A DNA stretch of 64,000 nt. Origin: Paraburkholderia tagetis. GTDB lineage: Bacteria; Pseudomonadota; Gammaproteobacteria; Burkholderiales; Burkholderiaceae. This document shows, piece by piece, positions 36,696-44,341 of the stretch (positions within the stretch are counted from its first letter, which is position 1; the number at the start of each line of letters is the position of its first letter). Made by a program: the position numbers and the translations under genes. Under the pieces are notes generated by a model that ran no database searches, was not told the origin of the DNA, and saw only the letters and a list, made by a program, of their open reading frames with translations. The DNA is taken from contig NZ_JAKLJA010000006.1 of assembly GCF_022213065.1 (NCBI RefSeq), forward strand, positions 186,001-250,000, read 5' to 3'.

Positions 36696-37415
36696 TCAGT
36701 CGAGAAAATCGCAGTTCGCCTCGACGAACAACGCGAGATCGATCGAATGCTGGCGCACGAGCCGCTCCACTCTTTCGGTATCGCGTGCCTCGAGCGCTTC
36801 GATGATCCTCATGTGATCCACGATTGAGCGCGACGCGCGATCGCTTTGTGCGATCGTCATGCGCCGTATCGCACGCACATGCATGAAGATGTTCTTGATG
36901 GTCTCCACGATGATCGGCGACTTCGACAACTCCACCAGCGACTGATGGAACGTGATGTTCGTCTCCGAGTACTCTTCGATGTGCACGGCGGGCTTGTCCT
37001 CGCCGAAGTCCGCGAACATGTGGCGCAAGCGTGCGATGTCTTCGTCCGAAGCGCGCTGCGTGGCAAGCCTCGCGGCAATGCTTTCGAGCGCGGCCCACAT
37101 ATAGATCATCTCGACGATCTCCTTGCGGGTCTTGCGCAGAATATAGACACCGCGCCGCGGCACGGTACGCAGGAATCCTTCCTGTTCCAGCAGCGTCATG
37201 GCCTCGCGTACCGGGGTGCGGCTCACGCCGAGCTTTTCGGTCAACTCTTTCTCGTCGAGGCGGATTTCGTCTCGCGAGCGATAGATGTCGGTTTCGGCAA
37301 TCGCCTGCTTAAGCTTCGCATACGCCTGATCCCGCAGCGAAGCGGTGGCGTGGATGGGTTCGAGCGTCAAGCTCAGCGGGGACACCCCCGCTACGTCCTG
37401 GATTTCGGCAGACAT
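36696..37415 (-). CDS. GntR family (FCD) regulator of the oxalate genes
   Basis: 239 residues. Winged HTH: RSRDEIRLDEKELTEKLGVSRTPVREAMTLLEQEGFL, wing VPRRGVYILRKT. C-terminal FCD domain: ESIAARLATQRAS, FHQSLVELSKSPIIVETI and a final HMRIIEALEARDTERVERLVRQHSIDL with metal-binding histidine positions. ATG 37415 follows GGAGA. It stands directly before oxc on the same strand, the usual place for a regulator responding to oxalate or an acyl-CoA in this pathway; the ligand is inferred. Confidence 0.88.
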   Translation of the reverse strand: MSAEIQDVAGVSPLSLTLEPIHATASLRDQAYAKLKQAIAETDIYRSRDEIRLDEKELTEKLGVSRTPVREAMTLLEQEGFLRTVPRRGVYILRKTRKEIVEMIYMWAALESIAARLATQRASDEDIARLRHMFADFGEDKPAVHIEEYSETNITFHQSLVELSKSPIIVETIKNIFMHVRAIRRMTIAQSDRASRSIVDHMRIIEALEARDTERVERLVRQHSIDLALFVEANCDFLD

Positions 37416-37471
37416 CGGTGGTTTGTCTCCAACGTTGTGTTTAGCCGCGATTAAAAAGCAAATTCCATATG

Positions 37472-37485
37472 TGCAATACAATATA
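37472..37485. promoter_or_regulatory. Operator-like site before gntR
   Basis: Contains ATACAATAT (37477-37485), the same nine bases found over the oxc -10 region (36362-36370). It lies about 60 bp upstream of the gntR start next to a -35-like TTGCAC, so autoregulation is plausible. Between here and the divergent small gene the DNA is AT-rich (37560-37610). Confidence 0.45.
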
Positions 37486-37658
37486 TCAGAAACGAGGACG
37501 TCACCAAGCGGGTTTACGCGCATGCCGATCGACGTCGGGCCGCACCGCGCACGTCCATACACAATGCCTTATATAAATCGAAAAAAACTTTAACTATCGT
37601 TTATTTATCGACGCTTCTACGATGGGTTCACGTCATCTGAACTCTCACGGAGACAGCC

Positions 37659-38039
37659 ATGAGCCACTCAGCCGGCCTGAAGGCCACGGAACACGATCAA
37701 CACCTGAGCAGCCAGTTGAGCGCATTCAATTCCGCTTTCGCCGAACTCGGACTGCGCTTTCGCTGGGACGCTCCCACGCTTTACGCACTCGGGTCGATCC
37801 AGGGTGAAGCTGCACGCCTCGCGGCCTACATCGAGACACATCATGCGCATTTGCTGAACGCGTACAGCATCGACTTTCTGTGCGAAGCGATTCTCGGGCG
37901 CAAGAACGCGCAGGCGCCCGGCGAATGGTCACCGGCTCACGCCACGCAGCACGCGGGATCGCGGGAAGCGTCCGTCGGGGCGGCGCACGGGGGATGGGAC
38001 TGGAGCGAGCCGGGCCTGCCCGCGCTGGCAGGCGCCTGA
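37659..38039 (+). CDS. Hypothetical protein divergent from the oxalate regulator
   Basis: 126 residues, no recognised family. The first 80 residues form a compact helical domain: MSHSAGLKATEHDQHLSSQL, FNSAFAELGLRFRWDAPTLYAL, EAARLAAYIETHHAHLLNAYSIDFLCEAIL, with several histidines. The tail is Gly/Ser/Ala-rich with WDWSEPGLPA. No signal or membrane segment. CGGAGA lies seven bases before the ATG. The location opposite gntR suggests shared control with the oxalate genes, which is inference. Confidence 0.65.
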   Translation: MSHSAGLKATEHDQHLSSQLSAFNSAFAELGLRFRWDAPTLYALGSIQGEAARLAAYIETHHAHLLNAYSIDFLCEAILGRKNAQAPGEWSPAHATQHAGSREASVGAAHGGWDWSEPGLPALAGA

Positions 38040-38115
38040 TGCTCGCGAGAGGAAGGAGGTTCGGCGCGCTTCAGGATTGAGCGCGCCTCATTAAGCGCCC
38101 CTCATTGAACACGCC

Positions 38116-39801
38116 TTAGCGTGCAGCGGCCTCCTCTTCCTGCAGCTTGCGCCAGAGAATCTTGCCGCTGCCCGACTTCGGCAACGTCTCGACGAACTGC
38201 ACGATGCGCGGAGCCTTGTAAGCAGCCATGCTCTCGTGCGCCCACGCAATGATCTGCTCTTCGCTCACGCTGCCCGCCTGTTTGGGATCGAGCACCACGA
38301 CGGCCTTCACGGTCTCGCCGCGCTTCGCGTCCCGGGCGCCGATGATGCAGACCTCCTTGATGGCGGGATGCCGGTACATGAGCGCTTCGACTTCGGCCGG
38401 CCACACCTTGTAGCCCGACGCGTTGATCATGCGCTTCAAGCGGTCGGTCATGAAGTAATAGCCGTCCGCGTCGCGCCGCACGAGGTCGCCGGTGCGCAAA
38501 AAACGCTTGCCGTCGCGCTCGATAAAGGTCTCGCTCGTTGCCTTGGGGTTGCCCCAGTAGCCTTGCATCACTTGCGGCGCGCTCATGATGAGTTCGCCCG
38601 CCTCCCCCTCGGCCACCTCTTCGAGCGTGATCGGATCGACGATGCGCGCATCGACGTCGAAGACCGGAATGCCAAGGCATTGCGCCTTCGGGTGCTGAGG
38701 CGGATTGATGTGCGTGGCGGCCATCGTCTCGGACATGCCATAGCCTTCCACGAACTCGAGACCCGTGAGGTCGCGCAGTTTCTTGACCACGGCGTCGGGC
38801 ATGGTCGCGCCGCCGCCGCGCATCCAGGCGAGGCTGGACAAATCGTATTCGCCGATGCGCGGATTCGAAATGAAGTCGACCACCATCGTCGAGATCGCCT
38901 GCCAGCCGCTGATGCGGTAATGCTCGATTGCGCGCGCCGCGGCGTCGCGGTCCCAGCGCGGCAGGATCACGATCGTCGAGCCGTTGAAGAGCGGGCTGTT
39001 CATGCCGCCCTGCATGCCGGTCACATGAAAGAACGGCAGCACGGAAAGTTGTACGGCATCCTGACTACTGCTGAACCAGCTGCAACCGCCCACGGCCGTG
39101 CACATCACGCTGCGATGCGTATGCATGCAGCCCTTCGGCTTGCCCGTCGTGCCCGACGTGTACGGCATCACGCACAGATCGTCCGCGCCCGCGGTGAGCG
39201 CGCCGGGCATGCAACCCGCCGCGAGCACGTCGGCCCAATGGGTGACGCCTGGCCCTTCCACGTGGCGCGGCGCGCTCACGAATTCGGGCGGCGGCGAGAA
39301 CGGCTCGTTCTTCAGATAGTCGCTGTACGTGGCAACGAGCAGATGCCGCAGCCCTTCACCTTCGCCCACCAGCGGCGCAATGCGCGGATACAGATCCTGC
39401 GCGACGAACGCCGTGCTCGCACCGCTATCTTCCACGTAATGCGCGAGCTCGTCGGTGAGATTCATCGGGTTGACGGGCACGACCACGGCATTCGCGCGCA
39501 GGATGCCGTAATAGGCGATCACCCATTGCGGGCTGTTCTGCATATAGAGCAGCACGCGGTCGCCGGCTTTCACGCCGCATTGCGTCTGCAGATAGCCCGC
39601 CACGCGCTCGGCCTCGTCCTTGAACTGCGCAAAGGTGACGGGCGTGTCGTAGAAGACGATAAAAGGCTTGTCCGGGTAACGCGCCGCCGAAACCTCGGCG
39701 TTATAGAACAGGTTCGTGGCGGGAATGCTCAGGTGCGGCGAGAGATGCGAAGGCCAGTATGGCGAACGCGTGCGCGGTGCGGCAGTGGCGGACGTGGGCA
39801 T
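38116..39801 (-). CDS. AMP-forming acyl-CoA ligase (long-chain-fatty-acid--CoA ligase like)
   Basis: 561 residues of the ANL superfamily. Motif A3 YTSGTTGKPKGCMHTH binds ATP phosphates; A5 region EGYGMSETMAATH, A7 RTGDLVRRD, A8 DRLKRMINASGYKVWP and the C-terminal catalytic lysine in LPKSGSGKILWRKL are all present. The acyl substrate cannot be deduced; GGGATMP and HVTGMQGG are typical of medium/long-chain types. It ends the SDR-ligase pair, 92 bp after the SDR gene. The start at 39801 has only a weak GAGA site; upstream short repeats of ATTCGTGA lie at 39820-39845. Confidence 0.88.
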   Translation of the reverse strand: MPTSATAAPRTRSPYWPSHLSPHLSIPATNLFYNAEVSAARYPDKPFIVFYDTPVTFAQFKDEAERVAGYLQTQCGVKAGDRVLLYMQNSPQWVIAYYGILRANAVVVPVNPMNLTDELAHYVEDSGASTAFVAQDLYPRIAPLVGEGEGLRHLLVATYSDYLKNEPFSPPPEFVSAPRHVEGPGVTHWADVLAAGCMPGALTAGADDLCVMPYTSGTTGKPKGCMHTHRSVMCTAVGGCSWFSSSQDAVQLSVLPFFHVTGMQGGMNSPLFNGSTIVILPRWDRDAAARAIEHYRISGWQAISTMVVDFISNPRIGEYDLSSLAWMRGGGATMPDAVVKKLRDLTGLEFVEGYGMSETMAATHINPPQHPKAQCLGIPVFDVDARIVDPITLEEVAEGEAGELIMSAPQVMQGYWGNPKATSETFIERDGKRFLRTGDLVRRDADGYYFMTDRLKRMINASGYKVWPAEVEALMYRHPAIKEVCIIGARDAKRGETVKAVVVLDPKQAGSVSEEQIIAWAHESMAAYKAPRIVQFVETLPKSGSGKILWRKLQEEEAAAR

Positions 39802-39893
39802 GGCAATAGTCGTCTCGTGAAATTCGTGAGATTCGTGGGATTGATGAGGTGCAGGCCGCCTCGCGCGGCGCACACACACCATCGAATACGGCG

Positions 39894-40667
39894 TCAGACG
39901 ATGCTCGCGCCGCCGTCGATCGCCAGATGCTGGCCAGTGACGTGGCGCGACGCGGCGCTCGCGAGAAACACGATGGCGCCCTTGAGATCGCTTTCGTCGC
40001 CGAGACGATGCAGCGGCGTGTGATCGATCACCGCCTGTCCCATCTTGTCGAGCAGGCCCGCTGACATCTTCGAGGGGAAAAAACCCGGGCAGATCGCGTT
40101 CACGTTGATGTTGTACTTGCCCCACTCGGCGGCGAGTGCGCGCGTGAAGTTGATGGCCGCGGCCTTCGACGTGTTGTAGGCGATGGCCTGCATCGAGCCG
40201 AGCGATCCCTTCAGGCCCGCGATCGACGCAATATTGATGATCTTGCCGCGCCTCGCGGGAATCATGCTGCACTTGCCCACTTCGCGCGCGAGAAAGAACG
40301 GCGCGTTGACGTTGAGGTTCATGACCTTGTGCCACGCCTCGTCGGGATAGTCCTCCGCCGGCGCACCCCAGGTCGCGCCCGCATTGTTCACGAGAATGTC
40401 GATCTGGCCGCACGCCGCCAGCGTCTCGTCGACGAGCGGCTTGACGGCCTCCGGACGCTGCAGGTCGCTCACGATCGTCATGGCTTCGATGCCGCGCGCC
40501 TGCAAATACTGCTGTGCCTCCTTGAGTTCGTCGGCCTTGCGCGCCGTGATGACGACGCGACAGCCCATTTCCCCGAGCGCCTCGGCCATTTGCAGCCCGA
40601 GCCCGCGCGAGCCGCCCGTGATGAGTGCCGCCTGACCGCCCAGTTCGAACAATTCCCTGACCTGCAT
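39894..40667 (-). CDS. SDR family oxidoreductase
   Basis: Short-chain dehydrogenase/reductase of 257 residues. Cofactor motif ITGGSRGLGLQMAEALGE, the NNAGATWG strand, catalytic Ser in IASIAGLKGS, and the Tyr-x-x-x-Lys pair in AIAYNTSKAAAINF, plus C-terminal TGQHLAIDGGASIV. It resembles gluconate 5-dehydrogenase and 3-oxoacyl reductases; the R in TARKADEL favours NADP. ATG 40667 follows AAGGAGACG. It probably forms an operon with the acyl-CoA ligase, which would suit modification of an acyl-CoA. Confidence 0.88.
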   Translation of the reverse strand: MQVRELFELGGQAALITGGSRGLGLQMAEALGEMGCRVVITARKADELKEAQQYLQARGIEAMTIVSDLQRPEAVKPLVDETLAACGQIDILVNNAGATWGAPAEDYPDEAWHKVMNLNVNAPFFLAREVGKCSMIPARRGKIINIASIAGLKGSLGSMQAIAYNTSKAAAINFTRALAAEWGKYNINVNAICPGFFPSKMSAGLLDKMGQAVIDHTPLHRLGDESDLKGAIVFLASAASRHVTGQHLAIDGGASIV

Positions 40668-40967
40668 GCTTGCGTCTCCTTGATGTCTGCCGGCCCGCAT
40701 GAATTCCGCATAGCGGAATACGCGAGGATCCAATCGATTCTAGTGACTCTGTCCAGTCATGGGAATCGGTAAAAGCACGGTCGTTCATTATTTCGAAAAT
40801 ATGCGTCCTGATGTGTCCGTATCGCGAGGCGAGCAGTTGGCAAACGGCGTGCAGCGTCGATGTCAATTCATCGACGCCAATTTTAAGAAGCCTCCGATAT
40901 CGACCTGCCATCTGTATCGATAGGATTTATCCGACAAACAACCTCTAACATCCCTAACGCCCCGACG
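40668..40967. other. Divergent intergenic region SDR / TPR protein
   Basis: 300 bp, AT-richer than its surroundings around 40770-40800 and 40870-40950. I see no gene, terminator or clear promoter that I would name. Confidence 0.5.
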
Positions 40968-42386
40968 ATGACCCTTGATCCGGAACAGCGACTCCTCCAG
41001 GCCTTCGTCGCCCACACCCGCAGTCCTTCCGACCCTGCCCCACTGATCCAGATTTGCGAAGCGCTCGTCGGCGTGAAGCGCGACGAGCAAATGCTGCCCT
41101 GGGCCGAAAAAGGCCTCGTACTCGATCCGCACAGCCGCAGCTTCGTTCACGCGCGCGCCCGCGCGCTGCGCCTTCTGGGCCGGCACGCGCAAGCGGCGCA
41201 GACGTGGCTCGATTTCGCGACGCTCGACTGGTCGCCCTTGTTCCATGAGACGAGGCTCGGCCGCGACCTTTACCTGAGCGGCGACACGGCGCACGCCATC
41301 GCATTGCTGGAGCGCGTGGTGGACAGCCCGGCCGCGAACGACGACCCGGACAAACTGCGGGCGCGCAGATGGCTGGCCGAGGCGCTACTCAGCACCGGGG
41401 ACGCGCGTGGCTTCATGCACTGGGTCTGGCGCAATCTGAGTGACAGCGGCAACTACCGTTACAGCGCAGTGCCGATGTGGGATGGGCAGCGCGACCTGCG
41501 CGGCGAACGCGTGCTGGTCACGCACCAAATGGGTTACGGCGACCAGTTCATGCTGTTCGGCAGCATCGCGCAGTGGCGCGCTGCCGGCGCGGAGGTCCTG
41601 GTGACCTGCGACGCACCGATCCACAGCGTCATCGAAGCGTCGCTGGCCGGTTGCCGCGTTATCGCCGCGCGCCGTCCGCTGGCGCCGCGCTCGCCGTTTG
41701 ACGTCGAGACGCTGCCCGCCATCGAGGCATTCGCACCGACGATGCAGGCCACGCTACTGCATCTTCCGATGCTCGCCGCTTGCGGCCAGCGGCCCGATCC
41801 CTCGCCCGATCCTTATTTTGCAGCCTATATCCGTGCACCGAAGCTCGCGCACGACCAGGCGGCAAACTGGGCGCACGCATTGCGCGCGCAGCACCCAGGC
41901 AAGGCGCTGGTTGGCGTGTTCTGGGATTGTGCGCAACGTCATGCCCGCGACATGCGCAGCAAGGAGCGCAGTTGGGCGGGACTGCGCTCCTTGCCGCTCG
42001 ATGCGCTCGAGCGCCTGACCACGAATCCGACGATCGCCAGCCGCGTTCATTTCATTAGCCTCCATCACCCCGTTGCTGAAACGATGGGCGGCTCGCCGCG
42101 CGGGAACATCGCCCACTACGCGCCGGGCATCACGACGTTTGGCGACACCGCAGCTTGCATCGAGCAACTGGACGCCGTGATCAGCGTCGACTCGGGCGTC
42201 GCCAATCTCGCTGTCATGAGCGGCAAACCCACTGCCGTGCTCGTCAATCCGGCCGGAGAGTGGCGCTGGGGTGCCAACGGCACGCATTCGCCCTGGATGC
42301 ACGATGCCCACGTGCTACGCCAGACCGCCATGGGCGATTGGGACGGCGTCGTATCCCGTGCCGCCGAATGGCTGATGCAACGCTGA
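40968..42386 (+). CDS. TPR protein with glycosyltransferase-9-like C-terminal domain
   Basis: 472 residues. Residues 1-160 are helical repeats typical of TPR (AEKGLVLDPHSRSFVHARARALRLLGRHAQAAQTWLDFA, AIALLERVVDS, ARRWLAEALLSTGDA). After a short link (WDGQRDLRGERVLVTHQMGYGDQFMLFGSIAQW) the C-terminal half resembles the GT-B fold found in heptosyltransferase-like TPR proteins, ending FGDTAACIEQLDAVISVDSGVANLAVMSGKPTAVLV. Such proteins are usually annotated hypothetical and may glycosylate surface proteins. No signal peptide. It stands alone between the SDR and the transporter gene. Confidence 0.72.
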   Translation: MTLDPEQRLLQAFVAHTRSPSDPAPLIQICEALVGVKRDEQMLPWAEKGLVLDPHSRSFVHARARALRLLGRHAQAAQTWLDFATLDWSPLFHETRLGRDLYLSGDTAHAIALLERVVDSPAANDDPDKLRARRWLAEALLSTGDARGFMHWVWRNLSDSGNYRYSAVPMWDGQRDLRGERVLVTHQMGYGDQFMLFGSIAQWRAAGAEVLVTCDAPIHSVIEASLAGCRVIAARRPLAPRSPFDVETLPAIEAFAPTMQATLLHLPMLAACGQRPDPSPDPYFAAYIRAPKLAHDQAANWAHALRAQHPGKALVGVFWDCAQRHARDMRSKERSWAGLRSLPLDALERLTTNPTIASRVHFISLHHPVAETMGGSPRGNIAHYAPGITTFGDTAACIEQLDAVISVDSGVANLAVMSGKPTAVLVNPAGEWRWGANGTHSPWMHDAHVLRQTAMGDWDGVVSRAAEWLMQR

Positions 42387-42811
42387 ACTTCTGCCCTCTT
42401 CCACCGTCCTGCCATTTCTCGCCCCCTGAACGAAGCGCCGCAAAAAAACTTGCGGTGCCCGCGCGACAAATTTCAATCAGGATTGCAAATAATCACCGGC
42501 GCCATTGCTCCCGGTTGGACAATTTGCCCGGCCGATTTCGCACCGAGCACGCTCGCGCGAATCATTCGCAGCGCATTTAATTCTCAATTCAATTGCGTTA
42601 CATTCCAATGACCATTGAGACCATCGCCTTTCATTCGATAGGACCCGATAAATCGATTCACCCAGGTTTAGTCCGGGTTGCGGCGGACATTCATGCAAAT
42701 GTTTAATGCCGGGCGTACACTCGTACGAAGCTCGCCGCGCGGGGCGGAGCAAGCGATGCGCGCAAAGCCGGGAGACAAGGCCCTGCGCAGCCATACCAGG
42801 AGAACAACGAA
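42387..42811. other. Upstream region of the SHS-family transporter
   Basis: 425 bp, AT-rich by local standards (42560-42700), no gene supported. A TTTAAT at 42702-42707 could be a -10 box. It probably holds the promoter and regulator sites of the rightward transporter gene. Confidence 0.5.
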
Positions 42812-44026
42812 ATGAGCTGGACGCGAGAGCAGAAGAACGTCACGATCGCAGCGTATTTGGGGTGGACGCTCGACGCATTCGATTTCTTTCTGATGGTTTT
42901 CGTTCTGAAAGATATCGCCACCGAATTCAACACCCAGATTCCCGCCGTTGCATTTGCCATTACGCTTACGCTGGCCATGCGCCCGATCGGCGCGCTGATC
43001 TTTGGCCGGCTCGCCGACAAGTTCGGGCGCCGCCCCACGCTGATGGTCAATATCGCGTGCTATTCGCTGCTCGAGCTGGTCACCGGGTTCTCCCCCAACC
43101 TCACGACTTTCATCGTCCTGCGCGCGCTCTTTGGCGTGGCGATGGGCGGCGAATGGGGCGTGGGCTCCGCGCTCACCATGGAGACCATTCCGCCGAAGGC
43201 GCGCGGCATCGTCTCAGGCCTTCTGCAGGCCGGCTATCCGAGCGGTTATCTGCTCGCTTCGATCGTGTTCGGCGTGCTCTACCAGTACATCGGCTGGCGC
43301 GGCATGTTCTTCGTCGGCGTGCTGCCCGCGCTGCTCGTGCTCTACGTGCGCGCCCACGTGCCCGAGTCGCCGGCCTGGAAAGAGATGGAAAAACGCGCGC
43401 GCCCGAGCCTGCTCTCCACGTTCAAGCACAATCTCGGCCTCTCGATCTACGCGATCGTGCTGATGACGGCGTTCAACTTCTTCTCGCACGGCACCCAGGA
43501 TCTCTACCCGACCTTCCTGCGCGAGCAGCATCACTTCGATCCGCACACGGTTTCGCTCATCACCATCACGCTCAATATCGGCGCGATCGTGGGAGGCCTC
43601 TTCTTCGGCTCGATCTCCGAAAAGATCGGCCGTCGCAAGGCGATCTTCATCTCGGTGCTGATCGCACTGCCCGTGCTGCCGCTCTGGGCATTCTCGTCGA
43701 GTGCGGCGCTGCTCGCGCTCGGCGCCTTCCTCATGCAGATCTCCGTGCAAGGCGCCTGGGGCGTGATCCCGGTGCACCTCAACGAAATCTCGCCGGACGA
43801 GGTGCGCGCAACGTTCCCGGGCCTCGTCTACCAGCTCGGCAACCTGCTGGCTTCCGTGAACGCCACGCTGCAAGCCTCGCTCGCGGTGACGCACGGCCAG
43901 AACTACGGCATGGCGATGGCAATCGTCGCGGGCACGGTGGCCGTAGTGATCGCCGTGCTGATCCCGTTCAGCCGCGAGCGGCGCGGCATCGATATGACGC
44001 AGACGGCCAAACAGGTGAACGCCTGA
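42812..44026 (+). CDS. MFS transporter, sialate:H+ symporter (SHS) / lactate type
   Basis: Twelve-segment MFS carrier of 404 residues. N-terminus KNVTIAAYLGWTLDAFDFFLMVFVLKDIA is the SHS signature with the Asp-Ala-Phe-Asp in helix 1. Loop motif FGRLADKFGRRP, helix 4 GVAMGGEWGVGSALTMETIPPKARG, and the repeat FGSISEKIGRRKA follow. Homologues import lactate, pyruvate or related carboxylates; the substrate here is not established. CAGGAG precedes the ATG. A strong terminator follows about 100 bp later. Confidence 0.88.
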   Translation: MSWTREQKNVTIAAYLGWTLDAFDFFLMVFVLKDIATEFNTQIPAVAFAITLTLAMRPIGALIFGRLADKFGRRPTLMVNIACYSLLELVTGFSPNLTTFIVLRALFGVAMGGEWGVGSALTMETIPPKARGIVSGLLQAGYPSGYLLASIVFGVLYQYIGWRGMFFVGVLPALLVLYVRAHVPESPAWKEMEKRARPSLLSTFKHNLGLSIYAIVLMTAFNFFSHGTQDLYPTFLREQHHFDPHTVSLITITLNIGAIVGGLFFGSISEKIGRRKAIFISVLIALPVLPLWAFSSSAALLALGAFLMQISVQGAWGVIPVHLNEISPDEVRATFPGLVYQLGNLLASVNATLQASLAVTHGQNYGMAMAIVAGTVAVVIAVLIPFSRERRGIDMTQTAKQVNA

Positions 44027-44341
44027 TGCAGTGCGCCTGATGCCACGCGCCACCTGAGCGAGCGGCGGTAGTTCGAGCGGTGTCGCTGCACCGCGCAAAT
44101 GGCCGCCACGCAAAACACGACAAGGCCGTGCCGGGCTGCTGCCGGCACGGCCTTTCTCTTGCCACCTCGCGCAATCGGTTGGCGGGGGCTCCAGCCCGGT
44201 GCTGCGGGGAAACTCTGTCTGCCGTTCTCACCGGGCGCGGTGCATCATGTATGCGTCGTGCAAGCCAGACGCGCCACGCGTGCCCGCAGCCCTGTGCCCC
44301 TGTGCATTGCGGCGGACCCACGTTACGCCCGGAGAACGATA
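44027..44341. other. Region between the SHS transporter and fadD-type ligase
   Basis: 315 bp holding the terminator listed at 44122-44158 and the presumed promoter of the ligase gene. An open frame runs through it in phase with the ligase but has no start signal. Confidence 0.5.
44122..44158 (+). terminator. Intrinsic terminator after the SHS transporter
   Basis: AAGGCCGTGCCGG (44122-44134) pairs with CCGGCACGGCCTT (44142-44154) around a seven-base loop, then TCTCTT. Thirteen-bp perfect stem. Confidence 0.85.
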
